A DNA stretch of 64,000 nucleotides from Pseudaeromonas sp041911695 (GCA_041911695.1 JAYROM010000144.1:17283-81282); one strand, 5' to 3'; shown: positions 8,628 to 17,775, counted from the first letter of the stretch. A program made the numbers and translations. Notes: generated by a model from the letters alone, not told the origin.

Positions 8628-11057
8628 TTACAGGCTGGCGCAGATGCTCCACAAGTCGGCCTGGATGGCCGCCGCAGTCACTTCGCGTCCGGCGCCCGGC
8701 CCTTGCAGGATCAGCGGGTTGGTGCGATACCAGTCGGTCTCGACGGCGAAGATGTTGTCGCACGGTCGCAGGTTGACGAACGGATGGTGCGGCTCAAGCG
8801 CTTCGAGCCCGACCGTAGCCTTACCATCACGCTGCAGGCGCGCCACATAGCGCAATACCCGCTCATGGCTATCGGCCTCTTCAATCTGGTCCAGCAACGG
8901 TTCATCCATCGCGGCCAGCTGCTCCATAAACTGTTCACGGCTGACCTTGCGCAATGCTGGCGGCACCAGATTCTGCAGGCTGATCTGCTCCGGCTCGAGC
9001 TGGAAACCCGCCTCGCGGGCCAGAATCAGCAGTTTGCGGCGCACATCCTGCCCGGAGAGATCCTCGCGCGGATCGGGTTCGGTCAAGCCATGCTGCCACG
9101 CCTCCTCCACCAGCTCAGAGAACGGTCGACTGCCATCATACTGCTGGAACAACCAGCTCAGGGTGCCGGAGAAGATACCACTGATGCCGTGGATGCGATC
9201 CCCGGAGTGCGAGAACATCTGCAGGGTGCTCTGGATCGGCAGCCCGGCGCCGACGGTGGCGTTGTAACGCCACTGACGCTGGTGATCAGCAAAGCTCTGG
9301 CGGATACGTTGATACAGCTCATCCGGCGCCGAACCGGCAAATTTATTGGCCGTCACCAAATGGGCGCCGAGCTGGGCCAGCTCCGGGTAGGCGGCACTCA
9401 GCTCCTCGCTGGCCGTCAGGTCAATCGCAATCAAATCATCGAAGCTGTGTTGCTCAATCTGCGCGACCGTCTCCGCCCAGGTAAAGGGTTGCGGATGGAA
9501 GTTGTCGATCATCTGCAGCGCCGGCAACCCGCTATCGCTAACCATACCGCCACGGCTGTCAAATACCGCATACAGGGTCAGTTGTAGCGAATGCTCGTGC
9601 TCGAGTCGAGCCTTCTCGCGCTCAAACAGTTGCAGCCACTGAGTTCCGATATTGCCGCGACCAAACAGCACAATGCCAACGCGACGGGTGTGATGAAACA
9701 GGCTGGCATGCAGCGCCAGCAGCAGTGGCTCAAGGGTGATCTCGCGCACCACGGCAATCAGGCTCAGTCCATCACGACCGGTCTGAATAAACTCCAGCGG
9801 CTGATCGGCGAGCAGACGATAGAAACGGTGACACTGTTCCGCCTGGTCACACACCCCGGCACCAACCAGCGCCAGCAGGCTATAACCATCGCGACGGATC
9901 AGCCCGGTAAAACCATCCTCCTGCTGGGCGGCCTCCAGAATGGCCAGCGCATTCGGCGCCACCTCCGGAGTGTAGGCCAGGCGCAGGATGCGGCGGTCCG
10001 CCTGTAGATGACAGGAGAGCGGTGCCATCTGATGATCCGCCAGACGCTGTTCGATGCTCGCCACTGCCTGAGCATAGTCGCGATGCGGCAGCACCTTGAG
10101 CTCGAGCAGCACCACTTGATCCAGCGAGGTGATGATCCGCGCCCCCTTGACCTGTGACTTGCGACGCAATATCAGCGTCGAGCCAGATTGCGCATCATAG
10201 CTGCAGCGCAATGCCAGCCGTTGCTGACTGTCGATCACCGGTTGCAGAGTGCGGCTATGCAGTACCGGCGAGCCCAAGCGGGCCAGCTCATTGGCCTCGG
10301 CCAGCGACAGGCGCTCGAGCAGATGGGCCGATTTCACCCGACGCGGGTCAGCACTGTAGACGCCAGCGACATCACTCCAGATGGTGGTGGCTTCCGCCCC
10401 GGCCAGCGCGCCGAGCAGGGTGGCGGAGTAGTCCGAGCCATTCCGGCCAAGCAGCAGGGTACGGCCCTGGGCATTGGCGGCGATAAAACCAGTGACGACC
10501 ACATATTGGGTGCCCAGGCGCGCCAGTTCGGCCTGCAGCCGCTCGCGGGACGCCGGGACATTGACCCGTGCCAGCGCGGCCTCTTCGGCAAGCAGAAATT
10601 GGCGGGCATCCAGCCAGTCGGCCTGATTACCGCGCTCCTGCAACAACGCCGCCAGCAGCCGCGCTGACCACACCTCGCCAAACGACATAATGCGGTTGCG
10701 CTCCAGCGCATCGAGCGGAGTTTGCAAGCTGCGGGTGATGTTATCCAGATCGTCCTGCAGCGCCGCCGATAACTGTTGACGCCGCTCCGCCTCCAGCAGG
10801 CCATCAATCAACCCCTGCTGGTAGGACTGCAAGGCGCCGAACACAGCCGGCAGGGCATGGTCACCACTCTCGCTCAGTTCCAGCACCTGGATCAGGCGGT
10901 TGGTGGTCTTGCCAGCGGCCGAGACCACGATCAACTCATCGCCTCGCCCCTGCTGCTCAATCAGGCCCGCGACCCGACGATAGCAACCGGGATCGGCCAG
11001 ACTGCTGCCACCAAACTTGTGCACCTGCCGCCCTTGAGGCGCCGTGAACTGCTGCAT
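8628..11057 (-). CDS. metL: Bifunctional aspartokinase II / homoserine dehydrogenase II
   Basis: MetL phosphorylates aspartate and reduces aspartate semialdehyde to homoserine, feeding methionine synthesis. The 809 residues match E. coli MetL (810). The aspartokinase part starts with KFGGSSLADP near residue 14. A degenerate ACT-like regulatory middle follows. The dehydrogenase part has the nucleotide-binding LFGRGNIGTQW and the catalytic stretch DLSGQDVRRKLLILAREAG. ATG 11057, with GAGGAAG just upstream, is preferred over an upstream in-frame GTG at 11102. It lies directly downstream of metB and is cotranscribed, as in enterics. MetL rather than ThrA is supported by this position. Confidence 0.96.
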   Translation of the reverse strand: MQQFTAPQGRQVHKFGGSSLADPGCYRRVAGLIEQQGRGDELIVVSAAGKTTNRLIQVLELSESGDHALPAVFGALQSYQQGLIDGLLEAERRQQLSAALQDDLDNITRSLQTPLDALERNRIMSFGEVWSARLLAALLQERGNQADWLDARQFLLAEEAALARVNVPASRERLQAELARLGTQYVVVTGFIAANAQGRTLLLGRNGSDYSATLLGALAGAEATTIWSDVAGVYSADPRRVKSAHLLERLSLAEANELARLGSPVLHSRTLQPVIDSQQRLALRCSYDAQSGSTLILRRKSQVKGARIITSLDQVVLLELKVLPHRDYAQAVASIEQRLADHQMAPLSCHLQADRRILRLAYTPEVAPNALAILEAAQQEDGFTGLIRRDGYSLLALVGAGVCDQAEQCHRFYRLLADQPLEFIQTGRDGLSLIAVVREITLEPLLLALHASLFHHTRRVGIVLFGRGNIGTQWLQLFEREKARLEHEHSLQLTLYAVFDSRGGMVSDSGLPALQMIDNFHPQPFTWAETVAQIEQHSFDDLIAIDLTASEELSAAYPELAQLGAHLVTANKFAGSAPDELYQRIRQSFADHQRQWRYNATVGAGLPIQSTLQMFSHSGDRIHGISGIFSGTLSWLFQQYDGSRPFSELVEEAWQHGLTEPDPREDLSGQDVRRKLLILAREAGFQLEPEQISLQNLVPPALRKVSREQFMEQLAAMDEPLLDQIEEADSHERVLRYVARLQRDGKATVGLEALEPHHPFVNLRPCDNIFAVETDWYRTNPLILQGPGAGREVTAAAIQADLWSICASL

Positions 11058-11117
11058 AACTTCCTCGCTCAACAAACCTGCTTGACTGGACACCCGCGGC
11101 ACAACGCCGGCCGCGGT

Positions 11118-12281
11118 TTACCGTACGGCACAGGCAAACGCCTGCGCCAGGTCGGCGATCAGATCATCGATATGCTCGATGCCGACCGACAACCGCAATA
11201 ATTGATCAGAAATCCCGGCACGACGACGCGCCTCGGGATCCATCCCCGCATGGGTCATGCTGGCCGGATGGGCCACCAGGCTTTCTACCCCACCGAGCGA
11301 CTCGGCGAGGTTAAACAACTCCAGCGCGCCAAGGAAGCGTTGCATCTGCGCCAGATCAAACTCCACTTCGAAACTGACCATGGCCCCGAAGCCGCTTTGC
11401 TGGCGACAGGCAATCGCATGCCCCGGATGGTCCGCTAACCCCGGGTAATAGAGACGCGACACCTGCGGCACCTGTTGCAACCAGGCCACCAGTGCCTGGG
11501 CATTTTCCTGATGCTGGCGCATGCGCGGCGCCAGGGTGCGCAGACCCCGCAAGGTCAGGTAGGCGTCAAAGGCCCCGCCGGTATGGCCCAGACAGTTGCC
11601 CCACCAGGAGAGGGTCTCGTGCAGTTCCGCACTGCCAGCAATCACTGCCCCGCCGACCACATCGGAGTGGCCATTGATGTACTTGGTGGTCGAATGGACC
11701 ACGATATCCGCCCCCAGCGCCAGCGGTTGCTGCAGCAACGGCGACAAGAAGGTGTTATCGACCGCGGTCAGCGCGCCGGCAGCCTGCGCCTGCTGGCACA
11801 GCGCCGCGACATCGACCACGCGTAACAGCGGATTGGACGGGGTTTCGATCCACACCAGTGTCGGCTGCTGCGCCAGCGCATCCGCCACCGCAGCGGCATC
11901 GCCCTGATCGACAAACAGCACGCGATAGTGACCGCGTGCGGCCATATGCTGGAACAGACGATAGGTGCCACCATAACAGTCGTGCGGCGCCACCAGCAGG
12001 TCGTCCGGTTTGAGCAACGCCAGGGTCACCAGGTTGATCGCCCCCATGCCGGTGCCGGTGAACACGCAACCGACGCCCCCTTCGAGGGCCGCCAGCGCGT
12101 CATTCAGCGTCTGTCGGGTCGGATTGCCGGAGCGGCTGTAATCAAACTGCCGCTTTTCACCATAGCCGGCAAAGGTATAGTTGGTAGACAGATAAATGGG
12201 GGGGACCACGGCACCGAATCCGGTATCTTCGCCGATGCCTGATTTGACCGCGCGGGTCTCCTGTTTGTAGTGCTGCGACAT
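11118..12281 (-). CDS. metB: Cystathionine gamma-synthase
   Basis: MetB joins an O-acylated homoserine to cysteine to give cystathionine. The 387 residues compare with 386 in E. coli. It is a Cys/Met-metabolism PLP enzyme: YSRSGNPTR binds PLP phosphate and substrate, and the PLP lysine lies in VHSTTKYINGHSD (about residue 198). It is the first gene of the metBL operon and diverges from metJ with met boxes between. The family resemblance to MetC and MetZ leaves slight ambiguity, but gene order and the MetB-like N-terminus settle it. Confidence 0.96.
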   Translation of the reverse strand: MSQHYKQETRAVKSGIGEDTGFGAVVPPIYLSTNYTFAGYGEKRQFDYSRSGNPTRQTLNDALAALEGGVGCVFTGTGMGAINLVTLALLKPDDLLVAPHDCYGGTYRLFQHMAARGHYRVLFVDQGDAAAVADALAQQPTLVWIETPSNPLLRVVDVAALCQQAQAAGALTAVDNTFLSPLLQQPLALGADIVVHSTTKYINGHSDVVGGAVIAGSAELHETLSWWGNCLGHTGGAFDAYLTLRGLRTLAPRMRQHQENAQALVAWLQQVPQVSRLYYPGLADHPGHAIACRQQSGFGAMVSFEVEFDLAQMQRFLGALELFNLAESLGGVESLVAHPASMTHAGMDPEARRRAGISDQLLRLSVGIEHIDDLIADLAQAFACAVR

Positions 12282-12350
12282 ATGGACGCTCCGTGTTCCC
12301 TGACCAGTGACAGATTCATTTTTCCTGCATCACGATACCACGTCGACATA

Positions 12351-12382
12351 AGACGTCAATCCTTCTGGACGTCTAAATGGCT
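12351..12382. promoter_or_regulatory. Met boxes, MetJ operator between metB and metJ
   Basis: Four adjacent octamers fit the MetJ consensus AGACGTCT in register: AGACGTCA (12351), ATCCTTCT (12359), GGACGTCT (12367) and AAATGGCT (12375). The first and third match 7 of 8; the others are degenerate. Tandem 8-bp boxes are how MetJ dimers bind cooperatively. The position between metB and metJ fits repression of both and autoregulation. Confidence 0.85.
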
Positions 12383-12453
12383 TTGCTGTTGGATTGCCAT
12401 TACAACCCTTACGGGTTACACTGCCGAGTGATAATTCAGCCTAAAGGTGGGAT

Positions 12454-12774
12454 ATGAAAACTGAGTGGAATGGTGATTATGTTAGTCCTTATGCCGAACA
12501 TGGCAAAAAGAGCGAGCAGGTCAAAAAGATCACTGTCTCCATCCCGTTGAAGGTGCTGAAAATCCTGACCGACGAGCGCACCCGCCGTCAGGTCAACAAC
12601 CTGCGCCATGCCACCAACAGCGAACTGCTGTGCGAAGCCTTCCTGCATGCCTTTACCGGCCAGCCATTGCCGTGTGACGAGGACTTGCGCAAGGATCGAC
12701 CAGACACTATCCCGACCAGTGCACAGCGCATCATGAATGAACTGGGCAAGCCGATCGAGAACTTCGACGACTAG
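12454..12774 (+). CDS. metJ: Methionine repressor MetJ
   Basis: MetJ is the ribbon-helix-helix repressor of methionine genes and uses S-adenosylmethionine as corepressor. The 106-residue protein is nearly identical to enteric MetJ through SPYAEHGKKSEQVKKITVSI (beta-strand DNA reader) and the helices around LKILTDERTRRQVNNLRHATNSELLCEAFLHAFTGQPLP. The C-terminal 20 residues diverge, as expected. AAAGGTGG sits just before the ATG. It diverges from metBL and is followed by a strong terminator, so it is monocistronic. Confidence 0.99.
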   Translation: MKTEWNGDYVSPYAEHGKKSEQVKKITVSIPLKVLKILTDERTRRQVNNLRHATNSELLCEAFLHAFTGQPLPCDEDLRKDRPDTIPTSAQRIMNELGKPIENFDD

Positions 12775-12820
12775 CGTGGCGATGATAGACATTGCTGACC
12801 CGTCGATGGGGATGGGAAAG

Positions 12821-12846
12821 AGGCGACCTGCAGGTCGCCTTTTTGT
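12821..12846 (+). terminator. Rho-independent terminator of metJ
   Basis: A 20-bp perfect palindrome (12821-12840, AGGCGACC with TGCA at the tip) is followed by TTTTGTT, 47 bases after the metJ stop. Confidence 0.9.
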
Positions 12847-12889
12847 TGCCGGTCATCCTGCGCCAAGTCAGCGCACAGCCGATCGACAG

Positions 12890-12918
12890 ACAAAAAAAGG
12901 CGGCCCATTAAGGGCCGC
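12890..12918 (-). terminator. Minus-strand Rho-independent terminator downstream of nudE
   Basis: On the minus strand, GCGGCCC (12918-12912) pairs with GGGCCGC (12906-12900) around TTAAT and runs into CTTTTTTTG. It ends a transcript reading leftwards, either nudE mRNA or a separate small RNA from 12919-13065. Confidence 0.85.
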
Positions 12919-13065
12919 AGACAGAACTGTGTGTATTCGCACAAGGAGACACCAGAACCACAGTGGATGTGTTGCCTGTAAACCGACGTAGGCGTTCGGC
13001 TACGAGGTTCATACTAGGCCACTCTGTCATGACCGTCAGTGACCGAAACCCTTTTCTCCGACAGC
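12919..13065 (-). other. Structured 3' untranslated region of nudE; possible 3'-derived small RNA
   Basis: About 147 bases separate the nudE stop from a strong terminator with a seven-T tract. The stretch has no convincing ORF. It contains an imperfect hairpin (12987-13004, CGTAG...CTACG) and a GTGTCTCC/GTGCGAATACAC-type fold next to the terminator. A long 3' UTR ending in a strong U-tract terminator is typical of Hfq-dependent 3'-UTR sRNAs. I do not recognise a known family, so this is only a suggestion. Confidence 0.3.
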
Positions 13066-13620
13066 TTATTCCCCTTGCTGTGCCAGCCAGCGCAGCGCCA
13101 GCAGCAAGGCGGAGATACTGCGGGTATCGTGAAACGCCGGGTCATCGAGCAAGGCTTCTGCCTCCGCCAGGGGCCAGGTCACCAGCTCCAGCGGTTCGGG
13201 CTCATCGCCTTCGCGCTGTTCCGGATAGAGATCACGCGCCAACAGCAACGACATGCGGCTGGACATGAAACCCGGCGCCAGCGAAATGTCACGCAACGGC
13301 ACCAGTTGACGAGCGCCCCAGCCGGTCTCTTCCATCAGCTCACGATTCCCCGCTTCCATCGCATTCTCGCCGGCATCAATCACCCCCTTGGGGAAGCCCA
13401 ACTCATAGGCATGAGTGCCGGCGGCATATTCACGCACCAGCAGCAACTGGCCATCCGCCCGCAGCGGCACGACCATCACGGCACCATGCCCGCCCCCCTG
13501 CAGCCGTTCGTAAATACGCTCCGTGCCGTTGGCAAACCGCAGGTGCAGGGCCTCAACCTTGAACAGTCGACTCTGGGCCACGATCTCCTGCGTCAATATT
13601 TGCGGTTTTTTCCGTTCCAT
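13066..13620 (-). CDS. nudE: ADP compounds hydrolase NudE (Nudix)
   Basis: NudE hydrolyses ADP-ribose, NADH and Ap3A-type dinucleotides. The 184 residues (E. coli 186) include a perfect Nudix box, GVIDAGENAMEAGNRELMEE followed by TGW, and the family segments AVMVVPL, LLVREYAAGTHAYELGFPKG and DLYPEQREGDEPEPLELVTWPL. The frame stays open upstream across yrfG, but ATG 13620 gives the enteric N-terminus (MERKKPQILTQE). It diverges from yrfG with 72 bases between them, the same pairing as in E. coli. Confidence 0.95.
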   Translation of the reverse strand: MERKKPQILTQEIVAQSRLFKVEALHLRFANGTERIYERLQGGGHGAVMVVPLRADGQLLLVREYAAGTHAYELGFPKGVIDAGENAMEAGNRELMEETGWGARQLVPLRDISLAPGFMSSRMSLLLARDLYPEQREGDEPEPLELVTWPLAEAEALLDDPAFHDTRSISALLLALRWLAQQGE

Positions 13621-13631
13621 CTCTGTTCGGC

Positions 13632-13637
13632 TATAAT
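13632..13637 (+). promoter_or_regulatory. -10 hexamer TATAAT ahead of yrfG
   Basis: A perfect TATAAT lies 55 bases before the yrfG start in the nudE-yrfG divergent spacer. No good -35 is at the proper distance, so this is a candidate only. Confidence 0.35.
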
Positions 13638-13692
13638 CGCCGCCTCCGCCTGCCATCAGGCCATTGTAAGCAACCACCCGGGAAAGAACAGC

Positions 13693-14382
13693 ATGCTTGA
13701 CTGGCAACGCATCGATACCGTCCTGCTGGACATGGACGGCACCCTGATCGACCTGCATTTCGACAACCACTTCTGGCAGCAGTTGGTGCCAGAGGTGTGG
13801 GGGGCCCAGCGCGGACTGACGCCAGCCGAAGCCAAGCAGGCGCTGGCCCCGGTGTTCGACGCTGTGGCCGGCACGCTCGACTGGTACTGCCTGGATTATT
13901 GGCAACGAACATTACAACTCGACATCATGGCACTGAAACAGACCCTGCGTAGCCGCATCCGCTGGCGCCCGGCGGCGCAGGCGTTCTTGCAACAGTTACG
14001 GGCCAGCGGCCGACGTTGCTATCTGTTTACCAATGCCCATCCGGACAGTCTGGCGCTGAAACAGCAAGAGACCGGACTACAAGATTGGCTGGATGGGGTC
14101 TATTCCACCCATCAGTTTGGTGTGCCGAAAGAGGATCCGGCCTGCTGGCAGGCACTGCAACATGAACTGGGTTATGACCCGGCGCGCACCCTGTTTGTCG
14201 ATGACTCCGCCCGCATCCTCGCCGCAGCCCGCGCGGCAGGCATTGGCCAGGTACTGGGGATTCTGACCCCGGACAGCCAGCAGCCAGCCCAACAGTTGGA
14301 TCAGGTGACGGCGATTGCCGACTACCAGGAAGTGCTTCCGGCGCTCAAGGCAGATACCCAGCGCCGGCGGGCTGCGTTATAA
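13693..14382 (+). CDS. yrfG: GMP/IMP nucleotidase, HAD family (YrfG)
   Basis: A 229-residue HAD-superfamily hydrolase, equivalent to E. coli YrfG, which dephosphorylates purine nucleotides such as GMP and IMP. The nucleophile motif is DMDGTLID (residues 14-21), motif II is LFTNAHPDS, the lysine is in GVPKEDP and motif III acids are in FVDDS. The start ATG 13693 follows GGAAAGAACAGC. It diverges from nudE. Its 3' end overlaps the end of gspN by 6 bases, head-on, with no terminator between them. Confidence 0.92.
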   Translation: MLDWQRIDTVLLDMDGTLIDLHFDNHFWQQLVPEVWGAQRGLTPAEAKQALAPVFDAVAGTLDWYCLDYWQRTLQLDIMALKQTLRSRIRWRPAAQAFLQQLRASGRRCYLFTNAHPDSLALKQQETGLQDWLDGVYSTHQFGVPKEDPACWQALQHELGYDPARTLFVDDSARILAAARAAGIGQVLGILTPDSQQPAQQLDQVTAIADYQEVLPALKADTQRRRAAL

Positions 14383-15129
14383 ACGACCGCTCTGTTTGAG
14401 CCGCACCGCCCCTTGGCTATCTCGCGGGCCAATCATGTCGATCCCCTGACGGTAAGCCGCCGCCAGGCTGCTGGCCGGGAACAGTTTGGCATCCACCTGA
14501 TAATCGCCTTGATTGCCGATCTCGGCACGACCTTCGGTGCGTAACTGGGTCGAGGACTGTTTGACCTCGGCCTGCCAACGCCCCTTGGCACAAGACAACT
14601 GCGCCTGCACGGTATCCAGATCCAGAGGACCAAATGGCGACGTGACGCCAGCCCCCTGCCATATCAGACGCCCGGCCAACGATTGACAGACCCCTTGCGG
14701 GGTCACGGTCAGCGCACCATCACGCCAGGTCAAGGTCCCGGCCGGCACCACAGGTAACGGTGCAGGTGACTGCATCACCAGCCAGCCAGCGTCGGCCTGC
14801 AGCTGGACATCGCGCAGCACCACACCCTGTTGCCAGGCCACTTGTGCCTCGCCGAGCAGGCCGTTGCGATCCTCAAACTTCAACGCCACCGCGGGTTCAA
14901 GACGCAGCAGGTGGCTCACCAGCAGCTCCCAGCGCACGGCATGCAGGCTATATCGCTGCCAGCGCACCGTGTCCACCCGGCCTTGCCACACCGTCCCCTG
15001 CACCCCGTCCAGCTGTAATGCCGGTGGCAAAGGCAGCCGCGCCAACAGCCGATCAGCCGGCAGTTGCGCCAGCAGAAACAGCAGATAACACAGCAGACCA
15101 CCGCCGACTAACAGGATTTTGTTCTTCAT
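14377..15129 (-). CDS. gspN: Type II secretion system protein N
   Basis: The last gene of the gsp operon, 250 residues, with one N-terminal membrane anchor (residues 5-23, LLVGGGLLCYLLFLLAQL) and a periplasmic beta-rich domain. GspN is a minor inner-membrane T2SS component, not essential in all systems. Start ATG 15129 overlaps the gspM stop by 4 bases, showing translational coupling. The 3' end runs 6 bases into the end of the convergent yrfG, and I see no dedicated terminator. Confidence 0.93.
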   Translation of the reverse strand: MKNKILLVGGGLLCYLLFLLAQLPADRLLARLPLPPALQLDGVQGTVWQGRVDTVRWQRYSLHAVRWELLVSHLLRLEPAVALKFEDRNGLLGEAQVAWQQGVVLRDVQLQADAGWLVMQSPAPLPVVPAGTLTWRDGALTVTPQGVCQSLAGRLIWQGAGVTSPFGPLDLDTVQAQLSCAKGRWQAEVKQSSTQLRTEGRAEIGNQGDYQVDAKLFPASSLAAAYRQGIDMIGPRDSQGAVRLKQSGRL

Positions 15130-15599
15130 TCCGCCCGTCCTACCTGCAAGCGTCGTACCCGGACGCGTCCCTTGCCATCTTCAGCCACCAGCTCAAGCAG
15201 GGTGGCCTGTACTGCATAATCGCGCTCCATGCGTGCCAGCCAGTTGACCAGCCGGTCAAATTCGAGCACGCCCGGCTCAACCTGCAGTTGCTTATCTAAC
15301 GGCTGTAAACGGGTCAAGGTAATCCCGGCTTGGCGGGCCGTCTGATTGACCACGGCCTCCAACGTCAGGCTGCGGTCCGGGGCCGGGCCACTTGGCCGAC
15401 CAGCCTGCACCGCCCCCGCATGCTGTAGCATCCAGGCCAAGGTCTCACGCTGGGTATGTAACTGACGCTCGGCGTCATCATGCTGCGCACGAAACGGGGC
15501 TATCACCCCCCACCAGATCAGCGCCAATAGCACGGCGGCGCCCATGCCGATTACCAATCGCCGCTCGCGCGCCGAGATGCCATACCACCAGCGCTTCAT
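15126..15599 (-). CDS. gspM: Type II secretion system protein M
   Basis: GspM (157 residues) is a bitopic inner-membrane protein of the T2SS assembly platform that pairs with GspL. It has a short cytoplasmic N-terminus (MKRWWYGISARERRL), one transmembrane segment at about residues 18-35 and a periplasmic ferredoxin-like domain. A 4-base overlap links it to gspL upstream and gspN downstream. Confidence 0.95.
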   Translation of the reverse strand: MKRWWYGISARERRLVIGMGAAVLLALIWWGVIAPFRAQHDDAERQLHTQRETLAWMLQHAGAVQAGRPSGPAPDRSLTLEAVVNQTARQAGITLTRLQPLDKQLQVEPGVLEFDRLVNWLARMERDYAVQATLLELVAEDGKGRVRVRRLQVGRAE

Positions 15600-16783
15600 G
15601 ATTTACTCCTTAACACCAAGGTCCCTTGCACCTTGTCACCCACGGTCTTCATATCCCCCGGGCGCACCTCGAACTCGGTCGCAGCCAGTTCGCGGAAGCG
15701 ATCAAACTCCTGATAACCGCTGGCCGTGGCCTGAATACGTAACTCACCGCGGACGCCATCGTAGCGCAGTTGGTCAGGACGCAAGCCTGGTACCTGGGCA
15801 AACAGGGGGGCCAAGCTGGTCAGCGCCTGTACGGTCGACGGCAAGCCGGTGTTTCCACTCGCCACTTTGAGATGCTGGTTCATCTGGCTGCGCGGATTGA
15901 TCACTCGCTGCTCACCGGGGAACAGCTGGCGATAGAGCTGCACGGTCTGTGCACGAACACGATCGGCCTCACTGCGCGTGGCTTGTACACTCAACCATTG
16001 GTTGAGCAGCCATACCGTCAGCAGTATCCCCGCCGCGATGGCCACCTTACGCCACGGGCGCCACCAACGCTGCCACTCCGGCTGCCGGCGATAACGTCCG
16101 GTCAGCAAGTTGCCACGCCCTTGCAGGGTGGCCGGCAGCATCAACTGCAACGGCAACTCGGCCGGCGCAGCCTGCCAGTCACCGGCAACCCCGACCGGGA
16201 TCGGGCTATAACTGACGACCTGCGGTGGCGGGTCAAAACCGCCGAGCAGCATAGGCAACCAGGAGGCTTCCGCCTGCATGCCTTGCCAAGCGTTCTGCCG
16301 GAACAACCAGCTGTCATGACATTGCACCGCACTCCACTGCCCCGGCTCGGCCAGTGGCAGGGTCAACACATCCGGCAACAGGCATTGGGCCACCAATCCG
16401 GCCTCACTTAACCAACCTTGCCACTGCGCCATGCGGGTATGCTCAACCGCGACCAGATGTACCTGTGGCCCCTGCTGATGCAACACCACCAGATGCAACT
16501 GCTCAATATCGCTGGCCACCTCCTCCTCGAGCAGATAAGGCAAGGCCTGTAGCGCCTGCCGTCCGCCGCGACCGGGCAGGGTGACCTCACGGAATAACAG
16601 CTCGCTCGCCGGCACCAGCACCCGCACCGGACGCCCGCCAGCCCGCTCATGCAGCGAACTTAATCCACCGGCGCCGTCCAGCGTACCGCTGGCAATCAAT
16701 GTCTGTTCACTGGGCGACCACACCAGCCAATCTACGGGGGCCGCGGCATCCGCACCCAGACGGATCACTAAGACTTCGTTCAC
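15596..16783 (-). CDS. gspL: Type II secretion system protein L
   Basis: GspL (395 residues) links the GspE ATPase to the inner membrane. The N-terminal 230 or so residues form the cytoplasmic actin-like domain that binds GspE (LVIRLGADAAAPVDWLVWSP at the start). A single transmembrane helix follows at about 247-265 (VAIAAGILLTVWLLNQWL), then a periplasmic ferredoxin-like domain that interacts with GspM. Start ATG 16783 overlaps the gspK stop by 4 bases. Confidence 0.96.
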   Translation of the reverse strand: MNEVLVIRLGADAAAPVDWLVWSPSEQTLIASGTLDGAGGLSSLHERAGGRPVRVLVPASELLFREVTLPGRGGRQALQALPYLLEEEVASDIEQLHLVVLHQQGPQVHLVAVEHTRMAQWQGWLSEAGLVAQCLLPDVLTLPLAEPGQWSAVQCHDSWLFRQNAWQGMQAEASWLPMLLGGFDPPPQVVSYSPIPVGVAGDWQAAPAELPLQLMLPATLQGRGNLLTGRYRRQPEWQRWWRPWRKVAIAAGILLTVWLLNQWLSVQATRSEADRVRAQTVQLYRQLFPGEQRVINPRSQMNQHLKVASGNTGLPSTVQALTSLAPLFAQVPGLRPDQLRYDGVRGELRIQATASGYQEFDRFRELAATEFEVRPGDMKTVGDKVQGTLVLRSKS

Positions 16784-17775
16784 TCCAGGCCTCCGAACTG
16801 TCGCCGGATGGCGACCACCTTATTGCTCCCCTGTCGTTTGAACAGGGTGGTAAACGCCAGCTGCAAATCATCCAGCTCGATTTTCATACGCGCCTCAAAA
16901 TAACTGCTTTTGATGACGATGGCGCCTGAGAAGGCGGTTTTCTCATCGCTGCTAAGACCGCTCATGGCCGAGGTAATCGCCGACTCGCTCTTGAAGGTCA
17001 CCAGATCTTCCCAGCCATCGGTGGGACGGGCGGCCAACAATTCCTGCGCCGACTGCAGCGACAGTTTACCCAGCAGCAGCGCCGACAGCAGCGCGGCCTG
17101 TCCCGTTTTCACCGTATTGATATTCACGGCCAACTCAGTGGTCGGGATGGTGCAGACATAGGGCAACAGTTTGCGGTACACCTTGCTACTCACCCCGCGC
17201 ACGGTACGCAGCTCGCTGACATCGGCCATCGACTGATTGGCCGCCAGATAGGGCACCTTCAGTGACTGATACCAGGCATCCTCAGCACCATACCCGGAGC
17301 TCATCTCATCATTGCTGTCGACCCAGTCGGCGACCGAGGCCGCCACTTGCTCGGCCTGGCTGTCCTCCACCCCCACCACCCCCAGCAGACTCTTGAACAC
17401 CGAGGTGACATAGGCCAGCTTGGTGGTATCCGTGGTGGCAAAGGCATTCAGATTAAAACAGGCCTGGGCATCGCGGATGCCGCCAGTCAGGGTCGAGTCG
17501 CCAATCGGGAACACCTGATTTTCCCGCGCCCAGTATTGGCTGAGATAGGTGCGGGTCGGGCTATCCTTGATATCTTGATTCAGCACCTTGGCCACCAGCG
17601 CTTCCGAGCCGATGGCATACCACTTGGCCTGCTCCATATTGACCACATTACGGCTACGCAACAGGCTGCTTTGGAAGCGGCTGCTGATCGAGGCTGCCAC
17701 CACCATCATCAGTGCCAGAATCAGCATGACCACCAGCAGGGCCACCCCACGTTGAGCAGGCATCGACGACCTCAT
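16780..17775 (-). CDS. gspK: Type II secretion minor pseudopilin GspK
   Basis: GspK (331 residues) forms the pseudopilus tip with GspI and GspJ. The prepilin leader is MRSSMPAQRG with cleavage before VALLVVMLILAL. As usual for GspK, the glutamate at mature position 5 is absent (a Leu/Val stretch instead). A large alpha-helical domain follows, with DWVDSNDEMSSGYGAED typical of the family (calcium-binding region). Start ATG 17775 overlaps the gspJ stop by 4 bases. Confidence 0.96.
   Translation of the reverse strand: MRSSMPAQRGVALLVVMLILALMMVVAASISSRFQSSLLRSRNVVNMEQAKWYAIGSEALVAKVLNQDIKDSPTRTYLSQYWARENQVFPIGDSTLTGGIRDAQACFNLNAFATTDTTKLAYVTSVFKSLLGVVGVEDSQAEQVAASVADWVDSNDEMSSGYGAEDAWYQSLKVPYLAANQSMADVSELRTVRGVSSKVYRKLLPYVCTIPTTELAVNINTVKTGQAALLSALLLGKLSLQSAQELLAARPTDGWEDLVTFKSESAITSAMSGLSSDEKTAFSGAIVIKSSYFEARMKIELDDLQLAFTTLFKRQGSNKVVAIRRQFGGLE

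Noticed and set aside
8447..8776. Plus-strand ORF with repeated ERRETRGE-type residues
   Set aside because: It is only the translation of the GAGRCGA heptamer array plus the antisense of metL; no ribosome site and no homology-like features.
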